Under the pieces are notes generated by a model that ran no database searches, was not told where the DNA came from, and saw only the letters and a program-made list of their open reading frames with translations. A DNA stretch of 64,000 bases from Kitasatospora sp. GP82 (lineage in GTDB: Bacteria; Actinomycetota; Actinomycetes; Streptomycetales; Streptomycetaceae). Every line of letters begins with the position of its first letter. Within the stretch, counting starts at the first letter, position 1. The DNA is taken from assembly GCF_029892105.1 (NCBI RefSeq), contig NZ_JARZAJ010000022.1, positions 62,001 to 126,000 on the forward strand, in the 5' to 3' direction. Of the stretch, positions 34,821 to 43,859 are shown in pieces. The position numbers and the translations under genes are program-made.

Positions 34821-36434
34821 GTGTCGGCCAGCACATCCCGTTCGCTTCCCCCCGAGATCGCCGAGTCCGCAGCTCTGCTCGCGCTCATCGAGCGGGGCAA
34901 GGCCCAGGGGCAGATCGCCGGTGACGACGTGCGCCAGGCGTTCGAGGCGGACCAGATCCCGGTCACCAAGTGGAAGAACGTCATGCGCAGCCTCAACCAG
35001 GTGTTGATTGAGGAAGGGGTGGACCTGATGGTCAGCGCTGCTGAACCTGCCGGGTCCAAGCGCAAGAGCGTTGCCGCCAAGAGCACCACCAAGCGCACCG
35101 CGACCAAGGCGGTCACCACTCGGACTCCGGCTGCTCCCACCCGACCCCCGGTGCGGATCGCCCCCGCCGCGACCGTGGCCGTCCCGGCTGTCGCCGCGAC
35201 GGTGTCGACCACCGAGGTCACGGTCGTGGAGGGCGTCGAGGGTACCGAGGTGAGGGCCGTGGCCAAGAAGGCCGCCGCCCCCGCCAAGAAGGCCGTGGCC
35301 AAGAAGGCTGCCGCCCCTGCCAAGAAGACCGCCGCCAAGAAGACCGCCGCCAAGGGTGGCAAGGGCGACGAGGAGCTGCTCGGCGAGGAGGAGCTGCTCG
35401 AGGATGCCGCGCTGCCCGGCGACAAGGCCGGCGAGGAGGCCGAGCCCGAAGAGGAGTCGCAGGGCTTCGTCCTCTCCGACGACGACGAGGACGACGCGCC
35501 CGCTCAGCAGGTCGCCGTCGCCGGTGCCACCGCAGACCCGGTCAAGGACTACCTGAAGCAGATCGGTAAGGTCCCGCTGCTCAACGCCGAGCAGGAGGTC
35601 GAGCTCGCCAAGCGCATCGAGGCCGGCCTGTTCGCCGAGGACAAGCTCAGCGCCGCCGACAAGCTCGCGCCGAAGCTCAAGCGCGAGCTGGAGATCATCG
35701 CCGAGGACGGCCGCCGCGCCAAGAACCACCTGCTGGAGGCCAACCTCCGTCTGGTGGTCTCGCTGGCCAAGCGCTACACCGGTCGCGGCATGCTCTTCCT
35801 GGACCTGATCCAGGAGGGCAACCTCGGTCTGATCCGTGCGGTCGAGAAGTTCGACTACACCAAGGGCTACAAGTTCTCCACCTACGCCACGTGGTGGATC
35901 CGCCAGGCGATCACCCGCGCGATGGCCGACCAGGCCCGCACCATCCGTATCCCGGTGCACATGGTCGAGGTCATCAACAAGCTGGCCCGCGTCCAGCGCC
36001 AGATGCTCCAGGACCTGGGCCGCGAGCCCACCCCGGAGGAGCTGGCCAAGGAGCTCGACATGACCCCGGAGAAGGTCATCGAGGTCCAGAAGTACGGCCG
36101 CGAGCCCATCTCGCTGCACACCCCGCTCGGTGAGGACGGTGACAGCGAGTTCGGTGACCTCATCGAGGACTCCGAGGCCGTCGTCCCGGCCGACGCGGTC
36201 AGCTTCACCCTGCTCCAGGAGCAGCTGCACTCGGTGCTCGACACCCTCAGCGAGCGCGAGGCCGGCGTGGTGTCGATGCGCTTCGGTCTGACGGACGGTC
36301 AGCCGAAGACGCTGGACGAGATCGGCAAGGTCTACGGGGTCACCCGTGAGCGCATCCGCCAGATCGAGTCGAAGACCATGTCCAAGCTGCGCCACCCGTC
36401 GCGTTCGCAGGTTCTGCGCGACTACCTGGACTGA
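34821..36434 (+). CDS. hrdB: Principal RNA polymerase sigma factor HrdB
   Basis: 537 residues. Region 1.1 begins VSASTSRSLPPEIAES. A Lys/Ala-rich low-complexity segment (KKAAAPAKKAVAKKAAAPAKK-type, about 150-180) and an acidic stretch precede region 1.2 (DPVKDYLKQIGKVPLL). Region 2 has GLIRAVEKFDYTKGYKFSTY and TWWIRQAITRAMADQ, and region 4 VTRERIRQIESK. All are diagnostic for the essential group-1 sigma factor. GTG 34821 was chosen by the conserved N-terminus; the ribosome site is weak (GAGG). Slightly longer than the 511 residues I recall for S. coelicolor, owing to the low-complexity part. Confidence 0.97.
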   Translation: MSASTSRSLPPEIAESAALLALIERGKAQGQIAGDDVRQAFEADQIPVTKWKNVMRSLNQVLIEEGVDLMVSAAEPAGSKRKSVAAKSTTKRTATKAVTTRTPAAPTRPPVRIAPAATVAVPAVAATVSTTEVTVVEGVEGTEVRAVAKKAAAPAKKAVAKKAAAPAKKTAAKKTAAKGGKGDEELLGEEELLEDAALPGDKAGEEAEPEEESQGFVLSDDDEDDAPAQQVAVAGATADPVKDYLKQIGKVPLLNAEQEVELAKRIEAGLFAEDKLSAADKLAPKLKRELEIIAEDGRRAKNHLLEANLRLVVSLAKRYTGRGMLFLDLIQEGNLGLIRAVEKFDYTKGYKFSTYATWWIRQAITRAMADQARTIRIPVHMVEVINKLARVQRQMLQDLGREPTPEELAKELDMTPEKVIEVQKYGREPISLHTPLGEDGDSEFGDLIEDSEAVVPADAVSFTLLQEQLHSVLDTLSEREAGVVSMRFGLTDGQPKTLDEIGKVYGVTRERIRQIESKTMSKLRHPSRSQVLRDYLD

Positions 36435-36447
36435 TCCCCGATCGTCC

Positions 36448-36484
36448 CCGAAGGGCCCGGAGCTTCACGCTCCGGGCCCTTCGG
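36448..36484 (+). terminator. Strong hrdB terminator
   Basis: A 16-bp perfect stem (36448-36463 with 36469-36484) around TTCAC, starting 14 bases after the stop. Confidence 0.92.
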
Positions 36485-36640
36485 CGTATCCGGGGTCGGG
36501 GCAGGGGTCAGGGCCCGCCGTCATCCGGCCGTGCGTCGAATCCCTCGTCCGGGTGGTGTGGCGTCGGGCATCGACACTCAGCGTAGTAGATCAACTACGC
36601 TGTGCCGGTTGTCTGCTGCCGAACCTGTCTGGAGAAACCG

Positions 36641-37510
36641 GTGCTGCCCATCCTGGACGCCCACCCGGCCTCGCTGCTGCCTCGCAGGCGCCGCCGCAGG
36701 GTGGTGGCCCTGGCGTTGCTGGCTGCCCTTCCGGCGCCGCTGATCGCATTGACCGCTGCCGCGCCTGCCGAGGCGCAGCGGCGCATCGTGGGCGGCAAGG
36801 CTGTCAGTACCGGCAACCATCGGTGGATGGTTGCGCTGGCCAGCCGCCAGCAGTTCGGCAACGCACGTGCCGGACAGTTCTGCGGCGGCACGCTGGTGGC
36901 GCCGACGAAGGTGGTGACGGCCGCGCACTGCTTCTACGACGAGACCAGCGGCCGGCGGATCGATCGCCCGGGGCTGAAGGTGATCGTCGGCCGGGACGAT
37001 CTCACCCGGCGCAACGGCAGGGAGGTCGAGGTCCGAGAGGTGCTGGTCCACCCCGAGTACTCGTACGCCACCAATATGCAGGATGTGGCGGTTCTCACGA
37101 TTGCCGAGGCCCAGCCCGAGACGTCGCTCATCAACTACGTGGAGCCGGGGGAGACGGAGCCGTACGTGCCCGGAGCCAAGGCGCAGGTCTACGGGTGGGG
37201 CGACACTCGGGGCGACGGTAGTTACTCGAACACGTTGCACAGTGTCGACGTGCCGATCATCGCCGATGAGACCTGTGCGCACGCCTACCCCGGTGGCCCG
37301 GACGGGCTGTTCGATGCCCGGGGCATGGTCTGCGCGGGCGATCAGCAGGGCGGCAAGGATGCCTGCCAGGGCGACAGCGGCGGTCCGTTGGTGGTGGCCG
37401 GGCGCCTTGCGGGTCTGGTCTCCTGGGGGGCGGGCTGCGCCGAGGCCAACCACCCGGGCGTCTACACAAGGGTGTCGGCGGTGTCGGACTGGCTGCACTC
37501 GGTGCTCTGA
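36641..37510 (+). CDS. Secreted trypsin-like serine protease
   Basis: 289 residues. A long basic start (PRRRRRR) and hydrophobic core ending APAEA form a signal peptide. The mature enzyme probably begins at IVGGKAV. Catalytic triad: His in TAAHC, Asp in NMQDVAVL, Ser in GDSGGP. DACQGDSGGP has Asp six residues before Ser, predicting cleavage after Lys/Arg; paired cysteines include CGG, HC, CAGD and CAEA. GTG 36641 follows GGAGA. Downstream of hrdB behind its own promoter gap. Confidence 0.93.
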   Translation: MLPILDAHPASLLPRRRRRRVVALALLAALPAPLIALTAAAPAEAQRRIVGGKAVSTGNHRWMVALASRQQFGNARAGQFCGGTLVAPTKVVTAAHCFYDETSGRRIDRPGLKVIVGRDDLTRRNGREVEVREVLVHPEYSYATNMQDVAVLTIAEAQPETSLINYVEPGETEPYVPGAKAQVYGWGDTRGDGSYSNTLHSVDVPIIADETCAHAYPGGPDGLFDARGMVCAGDQQGGKDACQGDSGGPLVVAGRLAGLVSWGAGCAEANHPGVYTRVSAVSDWLHSVL

Positions 37511-37612
37511 GTGTCCGAACGGCTGCGCGGTGTACGCACGGTCTGACGCCGAGTAGTTGTGCGGATACTCTCCGACACTTCGTCAACTCGGTCAACGGGT
37601 TGAGGAAATGCC

Positions 37613-37656
37613 GCAGCCGGACGGTAAACCCCTTGCGGGGTCTGCCGTCCGGCTGC
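37613..37656. terminator. Bidirectional terminator, stem within stem
   Basis: GCAGCCGGACGG pairs with CCGTCCGGCTGC, and CCCC/GGGG forms an inner hairpin. It lies between the convergent protease and DUF7455 genes. Confidence 0.85.
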
Positions 37657-37698
37657 TCTCGGCCTGGCTCGAATCAGCTCGCCGGGCGAGCGGCGAGG

Positions 37699-37929
37699 TC
37701 AGTGCTCGTCGTCGTCGGCCGAGGCGTTGGTCGTCGAAAGACGACCGGTCTCGTCCTGTATCTCGACGGCGATCTTCTTGAGCTCGGGCTCGAACTTCCG
37801 GCCGTGGTGGGCACAGAAGAGCAGCTCTCCGCCGCTTGCGAGTACGACGCGCAGGTAGGCCTGGGCGCCGCAGCGGTCGCAGCGGTCAGCCGCGGTGAGC
37901 GGGCTCGCAGGTGTCAGAACAGTAGTCAC
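37699..37929 (-). CDS. Small zinc-ribbon-like protein (DUF7455)
   Basis: 76 residues. CDRCGAQAYLRVVLASGGELLFCAHHGRKFEPEL contains a Cys-x-x-Cys and a Cys-x-His-His pair that could bind one zinc. Common next to hrdB/parE in Streptomyces. Function unknown. Confidence 0.85.
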   Translation of the reverse strand: MTTVLTPASPLTAADRCDRCGAQAYLRVVLASGGELLFCAHHGRKFEPELKKIAVEIQDETGRLSTTNASADDDEH

Positions 37930-38451
37930 GTCGCCTCTTCTCTAGCTCGACGAGCTGTCGTACCAGGGTCAACATCCAACCAGGTCGAAATCGTTCCCGC
38001 TCGTGGCTTTTCTTCTCTGAGGATTCTGCTGTGTTGTTGGTGAGGACGTGCCCAGGGCATCGGCGGTTCATGCGTACCGATTCCCAGGATCCGCCTCGGT
38101 CCTCGAACGTCCTAACGAAGCGGTGTCCGAGGTCCGCGTAGCATAATCCTCTGCTGGGTTGGAGCATAAGCCCCGTCCCACGCACCGGTAGCCTGCATCG
38201 CAGCAGTTCGGCCGCCTGTTGTTCACGTCGAGGTCCGCCAGGAGCCGTGGTGGCAGGTGGAGATGACGCTCCCGAGTCCCCGGCTTCGGCGGAGGTCTTG
38301 TTCGCGCAGCGCGTACAAGCTGCGCGGGCCGAGCCGTCTGTGTCTCAGGCATTGGGAACACTGTGCGGGTGGGCCCGGCAGACCGGGTCGGAAGTCAGTC
38401 GAAGCGTCGGACGGAAGTCGGACGGGTGAGAACTTCATTGAGGAGCACCGC
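37930..38451. other. Intergenic region upstream of parE
   Basis: 522 bases with no recognised gene. It contains AT-richer patches around 37990-38040 and 38140-38170 that probably hold the divergent promoters. No hairpin or repeat stands out. The parE frame is open for 195 bases upstream of the chosen start but its translation is not family-like. Confidence 0.45.
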
Positions 38452-40563
38452 GTGAGCGCTGAAAAAACCGTGCCGTCCGGCTTGTTGGCCGGAGACGACG
38501 GTTCCAATTACACCGCTCGGCATCTGCTCGTCCTGGAGGGCCTGGAGGCCGTCCGCAAGCGTCCGGGTATGTACATCGGGTCAACCGACAGTCGCGGTCT
38601 GATGCACTGCCTCTGGGAGATCATCGACAACTCGGTGGACGAGGCGCTCGGTGGCTTCTGCGACCGGATCGAGGTGCTGCTGCACGAGGACGGCTCGGTC
38701 GAGGTCCACGACAACGGCCGTGGCATCCCGGTGGACGTCGAGCCGAAGACCGGGCTGTCCGGCGTCGAGGTCGTGATGACCAAGCTGCACGCGGGCGGCA
38801 AGTTCGGCGGTGGCTCGTACGCCGCCTCCGGCGGTCTGCACGGTGTCGGCGCCTCGGTGGTCAACGCGCTCTCCGCGCGCCTGGACGTCGAGGTGGACCG
38901 CAGCGGTCACACCCATGCGATCAGCTTCCGGCGCGGCACCCCCGGCATCTTCACCGAACTCAGCCCGGACGCACCGTTCGAGGCGGCGAGCGGCCTCACC
39001 AGGAAGGGCAAGGCTCCCAGGGGTCGCACCGGCACCAGGATCCGCTACTGGGCCGACCGGCAGATCTTCCTCAAGGACGCCAAGCTCTCGCTGGAGAGCC
39101 TGCACAACCGGGCCCGCCAGACCGCCTTCCTCGTCCCCGGCCTCACCATCGTCGTCCGTGACGAACGGCTGACGGAGAGCGAGAAGGTCGAGGAGGCCAC
39201 CTTCCGCTTCGACGGCGGCATCGGCGAGTTCACCGAGTTCCTGGCCCCCGACAAGCCGGTCTGCGACGTGCTGCGTCTGCGCGGTGAGGGCAGCTTCAAG
39301 GAGACCGTCCCCGTCCTGGACGAGCTCGGGCACATGACCCCCACCGAGGTCACCCGCCACCTCGGGGTGGACATCGCGCTGCGCTGGGGCGCCGGTTACG
39401 ACTACACGCTCCGTTCCTTCGTGAACATCATCGCCACCCCCAAGGGCGGAACCCACGTCACCGGGTTCGAGCGCTCGCTGGCCAAGACGGTCAACGAGGT
39501 GCTGCGCGCCGCCAAGTTGCTGCGCGTCGCCGAGGACGACATCACCAAGGACGACGCCACCGAGGGCCTCACCGCCGTGGTCACCGTCCGGCTCGCCGAG
39601 CCGCAGTTCGAGGGCCAGACCAAGGAGGTGCTCGGCACCTCCGCGGCCAACCGGATCGTCGCCGCCGTGCTGGCCAAGGAACTCAAGGCCTTCCTCGCTT
39701 CCACCAAGAAGGACGAGAAGGTCCAGGCCCGCGCCGTCCTGGAGAAGGTCGTCGCCGCCGCCCGCACCCGCGTTGCCGCCCGCCAGCACAAGGAGGCGCA
39801 GCGCCGGAAGACCGCGCTGGAGACCTCCTCGCTGCCGGCCAAGCTGGCCGACTGCCGCAGCGACGACGTGGACCGCAGTGAACTCTTCATCGTCGAGGGA
39901 GACTCGGCGCTCGGCACCGCCAAGCTGGCCCGCAACTCGGAGTTCCAGGCCCTGCTGCCGATCCGTGGCAAGATCCTGAACGTGCAGAAGGCATCCGTGA
40001 GCGACATGCTCAAGAACGCCGAATGCGCCTCGATCATCCAGGTGATAGGGGCGGGCTCCGGCCGCTCCTTCGAGATCGACCAGGCCCGCTACGGCAAGGT
40101 CATCTTCATGGCCGACGCCGATGTCGACGGATCGCACATCCGCTGCCTGCTGCTGACGCTCTTTCAGCGCTACATGCGGCCGATGGTCGAGCAGGGCCGG
40201 GTCTTCGCCGCCGTCCCGCCGCTGCACCGGACCGAGCTCACCAACCCCAAGCGCGGCCAGGAGAAGTACCACTACACCTACTCCGACGCCGAACTGCGCA
40301 GCACCCTGCTGGAGTTCCAGCGCAAGGGGATGCGCTGGAAGGAGCCGGTGCAGCGCTACAAGGGCCTCGGCGAGATGGACGCCGACCAGCTGGCCGAGAC
40401 CACGATGGACCCGCGCCACCGTACGCTGCGCCGGATCAACCTCGGTGACCTGGAGCAGGCCGAGAAGGTCTTCGACCTGCTGATGGGCAACGAGGTCGCG
40501 CCCCGCCGGGAGTTCATCGTCGACTCTGCGGCCACCCTGGACCGCTCGCGTATCGACGTCTGA
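38452..40563 (+). CDS. parE: DNA topoisomerase IV subunit B
   Basis: 703 residues of a type IIA topoisomerase ATPase subunit. Motifs: RPGMYIGS, DNSVDEA, DNGRGIPVD, GGLHGVGASVVNALS (GHKL ATPase), then TOPRIM IVEGDSALG ... IRGKILNV and DADVDGSHIRCLLLTL. It acts with parC to decatenate chromosomes. In Streptomyces topoisomerase IV has been reported dispensable for linear but needed for circular chromosomes. GTG 38452 follows GAGGAG. Its partner lies 11 kb away on the other strand. Confidence 0.93.
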   Translation: MSAEKTVPSGLLAGDDGSNYTARHLLVLEGLEAVRKRPGMYIGSTDSRGLMHCLWEIIDNSVDEALGGFCDRIEVLLHEDGSVEVHDNGRGIPVDVEPKTGLSGVEVVMTKLHAGGKFGGGSYAASGGLHGVGASVVNALSARLDVEVDRSGHTHAISFRRGTPGIFTELSPDAPFEAASGLTRKGKAPRGRTGTRIRYWADRQIFLKDAKLSLESLHNRARQTAFLVPGLTIVVRDERLTESEKVEEATFRFDGGIGEFTEFLAPDKPVCDVLRLRGEGSFKETVPVLDELGHMTPTEVTRHLGVDIALRWGAGYDYTLRSFVNIIATPKGGTHVTGFERSLAKTVNEVLRAAKLLRVAEDDITKDDATEGLTAVVTVRLAEPQFEGQTKEVLGTSAANRIVAAVLAKELKAFLASTKKDEKVQARAVLEKVVAAARTRVAARQHKEAQRRKTALETSSLPAKLADCRSDDVDRSELFIVEGDSALGTAKLARNSEFQALLPIRGKILNVQKASVSDMLKNAECASIIQVIGAGSGRSFEIDQARYGKVIFMADADVDGSHIRCLLLTLFQRYMRPMVEQGRVFAAVPPLHRTELTNPKRGQEKYHYTYSDAELRSTLLEFQRKGMRWKEPVQRYKGLGEMDADQLAETTMDPRHRTLRRINLGDLEQAEKVFDLLMGNEVAPRREFIVDSAATLDRSRIDV

Positions 40564-40585
40564 CGGCCCGGGTCCCGAAGAGAGC

Positions 40586-40627
40586 GCCGAAGGGGCCCTC
40601 CACCTACGGGTGGAGGGCCCCTTCGGC
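40586..40627 (+). terminator. Strong parE terminator
   Basis: A perfect 19-bp stem (GCCGAAGGGGCCCTCCACC and its complement) with a TACG loop, 22 bases after the stop. Confidence 0.95.
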
Positions 40628-40720
40628 GTTCGGATCAACCCTGGCTCCGAGGACTCGGCCGCTCGCGCTCCGTAGCGTCGGTGGTGTCAAGGAAACCCCT
40701 CCTCCCAGTCGGAGAGTCCG

Positions 40721-41200
40721 ATGCCTGCCCTCGCCAACGCTCTTATCGCCCTCGCGGTGATCGCTCTGGTCGTCAGTCGCCAACTGCGGGCCCAGAGGCT
40801 CGACACCGAGCGCCGGTTCTGGCTGCTCCCGGCGATTCTGGCGGTCATCGCCCTGCGCGACCCCAAGCTCATCGACAGCACGCACCAGACCGAGTCCGTC
40901 GCTCTGCTCGTCGCCTCGGTGATCGTGGTGCTCGCCATGGGCTCGGTCTGGGGCTGGACCGTCCGGATCTGGCGGGACGGCGACGGCGCCCTCTGGGCCC
41001 AGGGCACCAAGGCCACCATCGCCGCCTGGGGCGCCATGATCGCCCTGCGGATCGGCCTCTACGGTCTCGGCTCGGCGCTCCATGTGCACCAGAGCACCAA
41101 CGCCCTGCTGCTCACCCTCGGCGCGCTGCTGCTCGTCCGTGGCGTCGTGGTGAACTGGCGGGCCCGTAGCCTGGAACAGCCCCACGGTGTCAGCGTCTGA
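40721..41200 (+). CDS. DUF1453 membrane protein
   Basis: 159 residues with about four to five membrane helices: ALIALAVIALVVSRQLRAQ at the start, then HQTESVALLVASVIVVLAMG and AWGAMIALRIGLYGL. Conserved RRFWLLPAILAVIALRDP fits DUF1453 (CcdC-like). Function unknown. It precedes the two-component genes by 53 bases and may be cotranscribed. Confidence 0.8.
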   Translation: MPALANALIALAVIALVVSRQLRAQRLDTERRFWLLPAILAVIALRDPKLIDSTHQTESVALLVASVIVVLAMGSVWGWTVRIWRDGDGALWAQGTKATIAAWGAMIALRIGLYGLGSALHVHQSTNALLLTLGALLLVRGVVVNWRARSLEQPHGVSV

Positions 41201-41253
41201 GCCGGTCGACCGGCCGGTTCGATCCGTCAGTGTGATTCGTGAGAGGACCGTAC

Positions 41254-42411
41254 GTGCCGCAGGACTCCTGGACCGGCTGGCCGTCCCGTGAAGGGCTGCG
41301 CCGGGAGCACCAGAGCGTGCCGCGTACGGTGCTCGCGGTCGTCTCCCGGCTGATCATGCTCGCCTTCGTGGTCTGGGGGACGTACGCGCGCGGTCACTTC
41401 GCCGGGTGGGCCCTGGTGGCGGTGGGTGCGGGCATTCTGGCCGCTGCCGCCCTGACCACGGCCTTCTTCCGGGCCACGCTGGCCCACCGGCTCGGGCCCT
41501 CGCTGGGTGCGGCCGCGGGGCTGCTGGTCATTGCGCAACTGGCCGACCAGGGCCATGCCCACCTGTTGGCCGACGTGCTCTGGTGCGGCCTGGCGGTGGT
41601 GGCGCTGGTGCGCCTGCCGTTCGGCTTCGCCCTGCTGACCGCCGCGCTGGCCTTCGGCTCGTACACCGTGGTGAGCTGGGACAGCTGGCTGGGTATCGCC
41701 TCGACCGTGGGCGGCCTCGGCCTACTCGGATATCTGTTGCGGCTGGACGCCGAGGCCCGGGCCACCGCGCAGCGGCTGCTGGCCCAGGAACGGGCCGCCC
41801 ATGCGGCCCAGGCCGAGTCGGCGGCGCTGGCCGAGCGGGCCAGGATCGCCCGGGAGATCCATGATGTGCTCGCTCACAGCCTCTCCGCGCAGCTGGTCCA
41901 TCTGGAGGCGGCCCGGCTGATGCTGGACGGCGGGGCCGAGCGCGAGCAGGTGAGGGAACGGGTGGTGGCGGCCCGGCGGATGGCGCAGGACGGGCTGGCC
42001 GAGACCCGGCAGGCGCTCTCCGCGCTGCGCGGCGAGTTCACGCCGGTGGGGGAGTACCTGGTCGAGCTGACCGGGCAGGAGGGCGCGACGCTCACCGTGC
42101 AGGGCACGGTCAGGCCGCTGCCGGCCGAGGCCGCGCTGGCGGTGCGCCGCACCACGCAGGAGGCGCTCACCAACGTTCGCAAGCACGCGTTCGGCAGCCG
42201 CGCCACCGTCCGGCTCGCCTACCTGGAGGGCAGCGTGGAGCTGGAGGTGCGCAACACCCGTCCGCCGCGTGCGGCCCCGCAGGAACTGGCCGTCAGCGGA
42301 AGTGGGTACGGTCTGCTGGGGATGCGCGAACGCGCGGAGCTGCTCGGCGGTGAGCTGCTGGCGGGCCCGGAGGACGGAGGGTGGCGCGTGCTGCTGCGGG
42401 TGCCGGCATGA
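41254..42411 (+). CDS. NarL-type sensor histidine kinase
   Basis: 385 residues. About five or six N-terminal helices (40-165) without a large extracellular domain, then a coiled coil, HisKA_3 with phosphoacceptor in ARIAREIHDVLAHSLS, and a HATPase_c domain (RRTTQEALTNVRKHA, GYGLLGMRERAELLGG). GTG 41254 was taken because AGAGGA lies 7 bases upstream; an in-frame GTG at 41239 precedes it. Partner regulator follows after 64 bases. Stimulus unknown. Confidence 0.9.
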   Translation: MPQDSWTGWPSREGLRREHQSVPRTVLAVVSRLIMLAFVVWGTYARGHFAGWALVAVGAGILAAAALTTAFFRATLAHRLGPSLGAAAGLLVIAQLADQGHAHLLADVLWCGLAVVALVRLPFGFALLTAALAFGSYTVVSWDSWLGIASTVGGLGLLGYLLRLDAEARATAQRLLAQERAAHAAQAESAALAERARIAREIHDVLAHSLSAQLVHLEAARLMLDGGAEREQVRERVVAARRMAQDGLAETRQALSALRGEFTPVGEYLVELTGQEGATLTVQGTVRPLPAEAALAVRRTTQEALTNVRKHAFGSRATVRLAYLEGSVELEVRNTRPPRAAPQELAVSGSGYGLLGMRERAELLGGELLAGPEDGGWRVLLRVPA

Positions 42412-42475
42412 GCGGGCGAATCGATATCAGGTGCGCGTTGAGCGAAGCGAATACCGAGCGGAGCGAGGCGGACGC

Positions 42476-43180
42476 ATGAGCGAGCGGCTGACGAGAGTGG
42501 TGGTCGCCGATGACCAGACGGTGGTGCGCGAGGGGATCGTGATGCTGCTGGGCTTGCTGCCCGGAATCGAGGTGGTCGGGGCGGCGGCCGACGGTGAGGA
42601 GGCCGTCCGGCTGGTCGGCGAGCGGAGTCCGGACGTGGTCCTGATGGATCTTCGGATGCCCCGCTGCGACGGGGTCGAGGCCACCCGCCGGATCCGGGCG
42701 GAGTACCCGCACACCGAGGTGGTGGTGCTCACCACCTATGCCGACGACGCCTCGCTCTTCCCCGCCCTGCAGGCCGGTGCGCGCGGCTACCTCACCAAGG
42801 ACGCGGGCGGCGAGGAGATCGCCCGGGCCATCGCGGATGTCCGCTCCGGTGCGGCCGGACTCTCGCCCCAGGTGCAACGGCGGTTGCTGGAGAGGCTTTC
42901 GGGGCCCTTGGCACCGGAGGCCGCGGCTCCCGCGCCGTCGTCGGGCAGACCTGCGCCGGCGCCGCGGGCCGAGCTGCCCGACGGGCTCACCGCGCGGGAG
43001 GCCGAGGTGCTGGCGCTGATCGCCGACGGGCTGTCCAACGCCGAGATCGCGCAGGAACTCTTCGTCAGCCAGGCGACGGTCAAGACGCACATCAACAACC
43101 TCTTCGCCAAGACCGCCGTGCGTGACCGGGCCCAGGCGGTGGCGTACGCGTTCTCCCATGGGATTAGACGCGATTCGTAA
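42476..43180 (+). CDS. NarL/FixJ-family response regulator
   Basis: 234 residues. Receiver domain with acidic pocket (ADDQ) and phosphoacceptor D58 in VVLMDLRMP, a Pro/Ala-rich linker (about 150-170) and a LuxR-type HTH LTAREAEVLALIADGLSNAE ... QATVKTHINNLFAKTAV. Cotranscribed with the kinase. The spacer 42412-42475 contains GAGCGAAGCGA/GAGCGGAGCGA near-repeats. Confidence 0.93.
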   Translation: MSERLTRVVVADDQTVVREGIVMLLGLLPGIEVVGAAADGEEAVRLVGERSPDVVLMDLRMPRCDGVEATRRIRAEYPHTEVVVLTTYADDASLFPALQAGARGYLTKDAGGEEIARAIADVRSGAAGLSPQVQRRLLERLSGPLAPEAAAPAPSSGRPAPAPRAELPDGLTAREAEVLALIADGLSNAEIAQELFVSQATVKTHINNLFAKTAVRDRAQAVAYAFSHGIRRDS

Positions 43181-43358
43181 GCTGACGTTTCGCTCACCTT
43201 TTCGGGTGAACGTATCTGCATCTGGCCGTAAAAGGGTGTAGTGGGCAGCATCATGGTGCGGTGTCAGCGAGTGATCGGATGATCGCTGTCCGTAGCTCGC
43301 ATCAGCCCACATCGACGCCTCAGCCGCAACCCGTGGCGTCGCCGGTTCAGGAGCAGCA

Positions 43359-43859
43359 GTGGCACAGCAGGAGAGGTTCGACTGGTGGGCAGCGCAGCCC
43401 GCCGGGCGCAAGGCGGTCCGCCGGTCACCGGTAAGACGTCTGACGCTCAGGCGTCCGGCGGCGGTGGCATCGGTGGAGTCCGCGGTGGAGTCGTCGCCGA
43501 GCGAATCGGCGCCGGTCGCGTCCGTATCGACCATGTCCGCGGCGGACACCGCCGAGGTGTACCGATCCGTGCAGGGCAGCGCGGCCTTCCAGGACATCCG
43601 GCGCGGCTACCGGGGCTTCGTCTTCCCGGCCACCGCCGCCTTCCTCGCCTGGTACCTGCTCTACCTCACCGCGCAGGCCGCCGCCCCCGGCCTGATGCGG
43701 GCTCAGGTCGTGGGGCCGCTCAACGTCGCCTGGCTGCTGGGTCTGCTGCAGTTCGCCTCGACCTTCGTGCTCACCTGGCTGTACGCGAGGAACGCCCGCG
43801 GCAAGCGTGACCGCGCCGCCCTGTCGCTCCGCTGGGACACCCAGGACCAGCTGCGATGA
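43359..43859 (+). CDS. DUF485 membrane protein
   Basis: 166 residues. Two membrane helices (FVFPATAAFLAWYLLYLTAQ and VAWLLGLLQFASTFVLTWLYA) in the standard DUF485 pattern, usually encoded directly before an acetate/cation symporter. The N-terminal 65 residues are Ser/Ala/Arg-rich and unusually long. GTG 43359 may be the start; ATG at about 43530 (MSAADTAEVY) would give the usual size. Confidence 0.85.
   Translation: MAQQERFDWWAAQPAGRKAVRRSPVRRLTLRRPAAVASVESAVESSPSESAPVASVSTMSAADTAEVYRSVQGSAAFQDIRRGYRGFVFPATAAFLAWYLLYLTAQAAAPGLMRAQVVGPLNVAWLLGLLQFASTFVLTWLYARNARGKRDRAALSLRWDTQDQLR

Noticed and set aside
37930..38451. tRNA or other RNA gene in the parE leader
   Set aside because: No cloverleaf or conserved RNA motif could be traced; nothing supports it.
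38581..40638. A 685-residue minus-strand frame over parE
   Set aside because: It is antisense to parE, with low-complexity composition.
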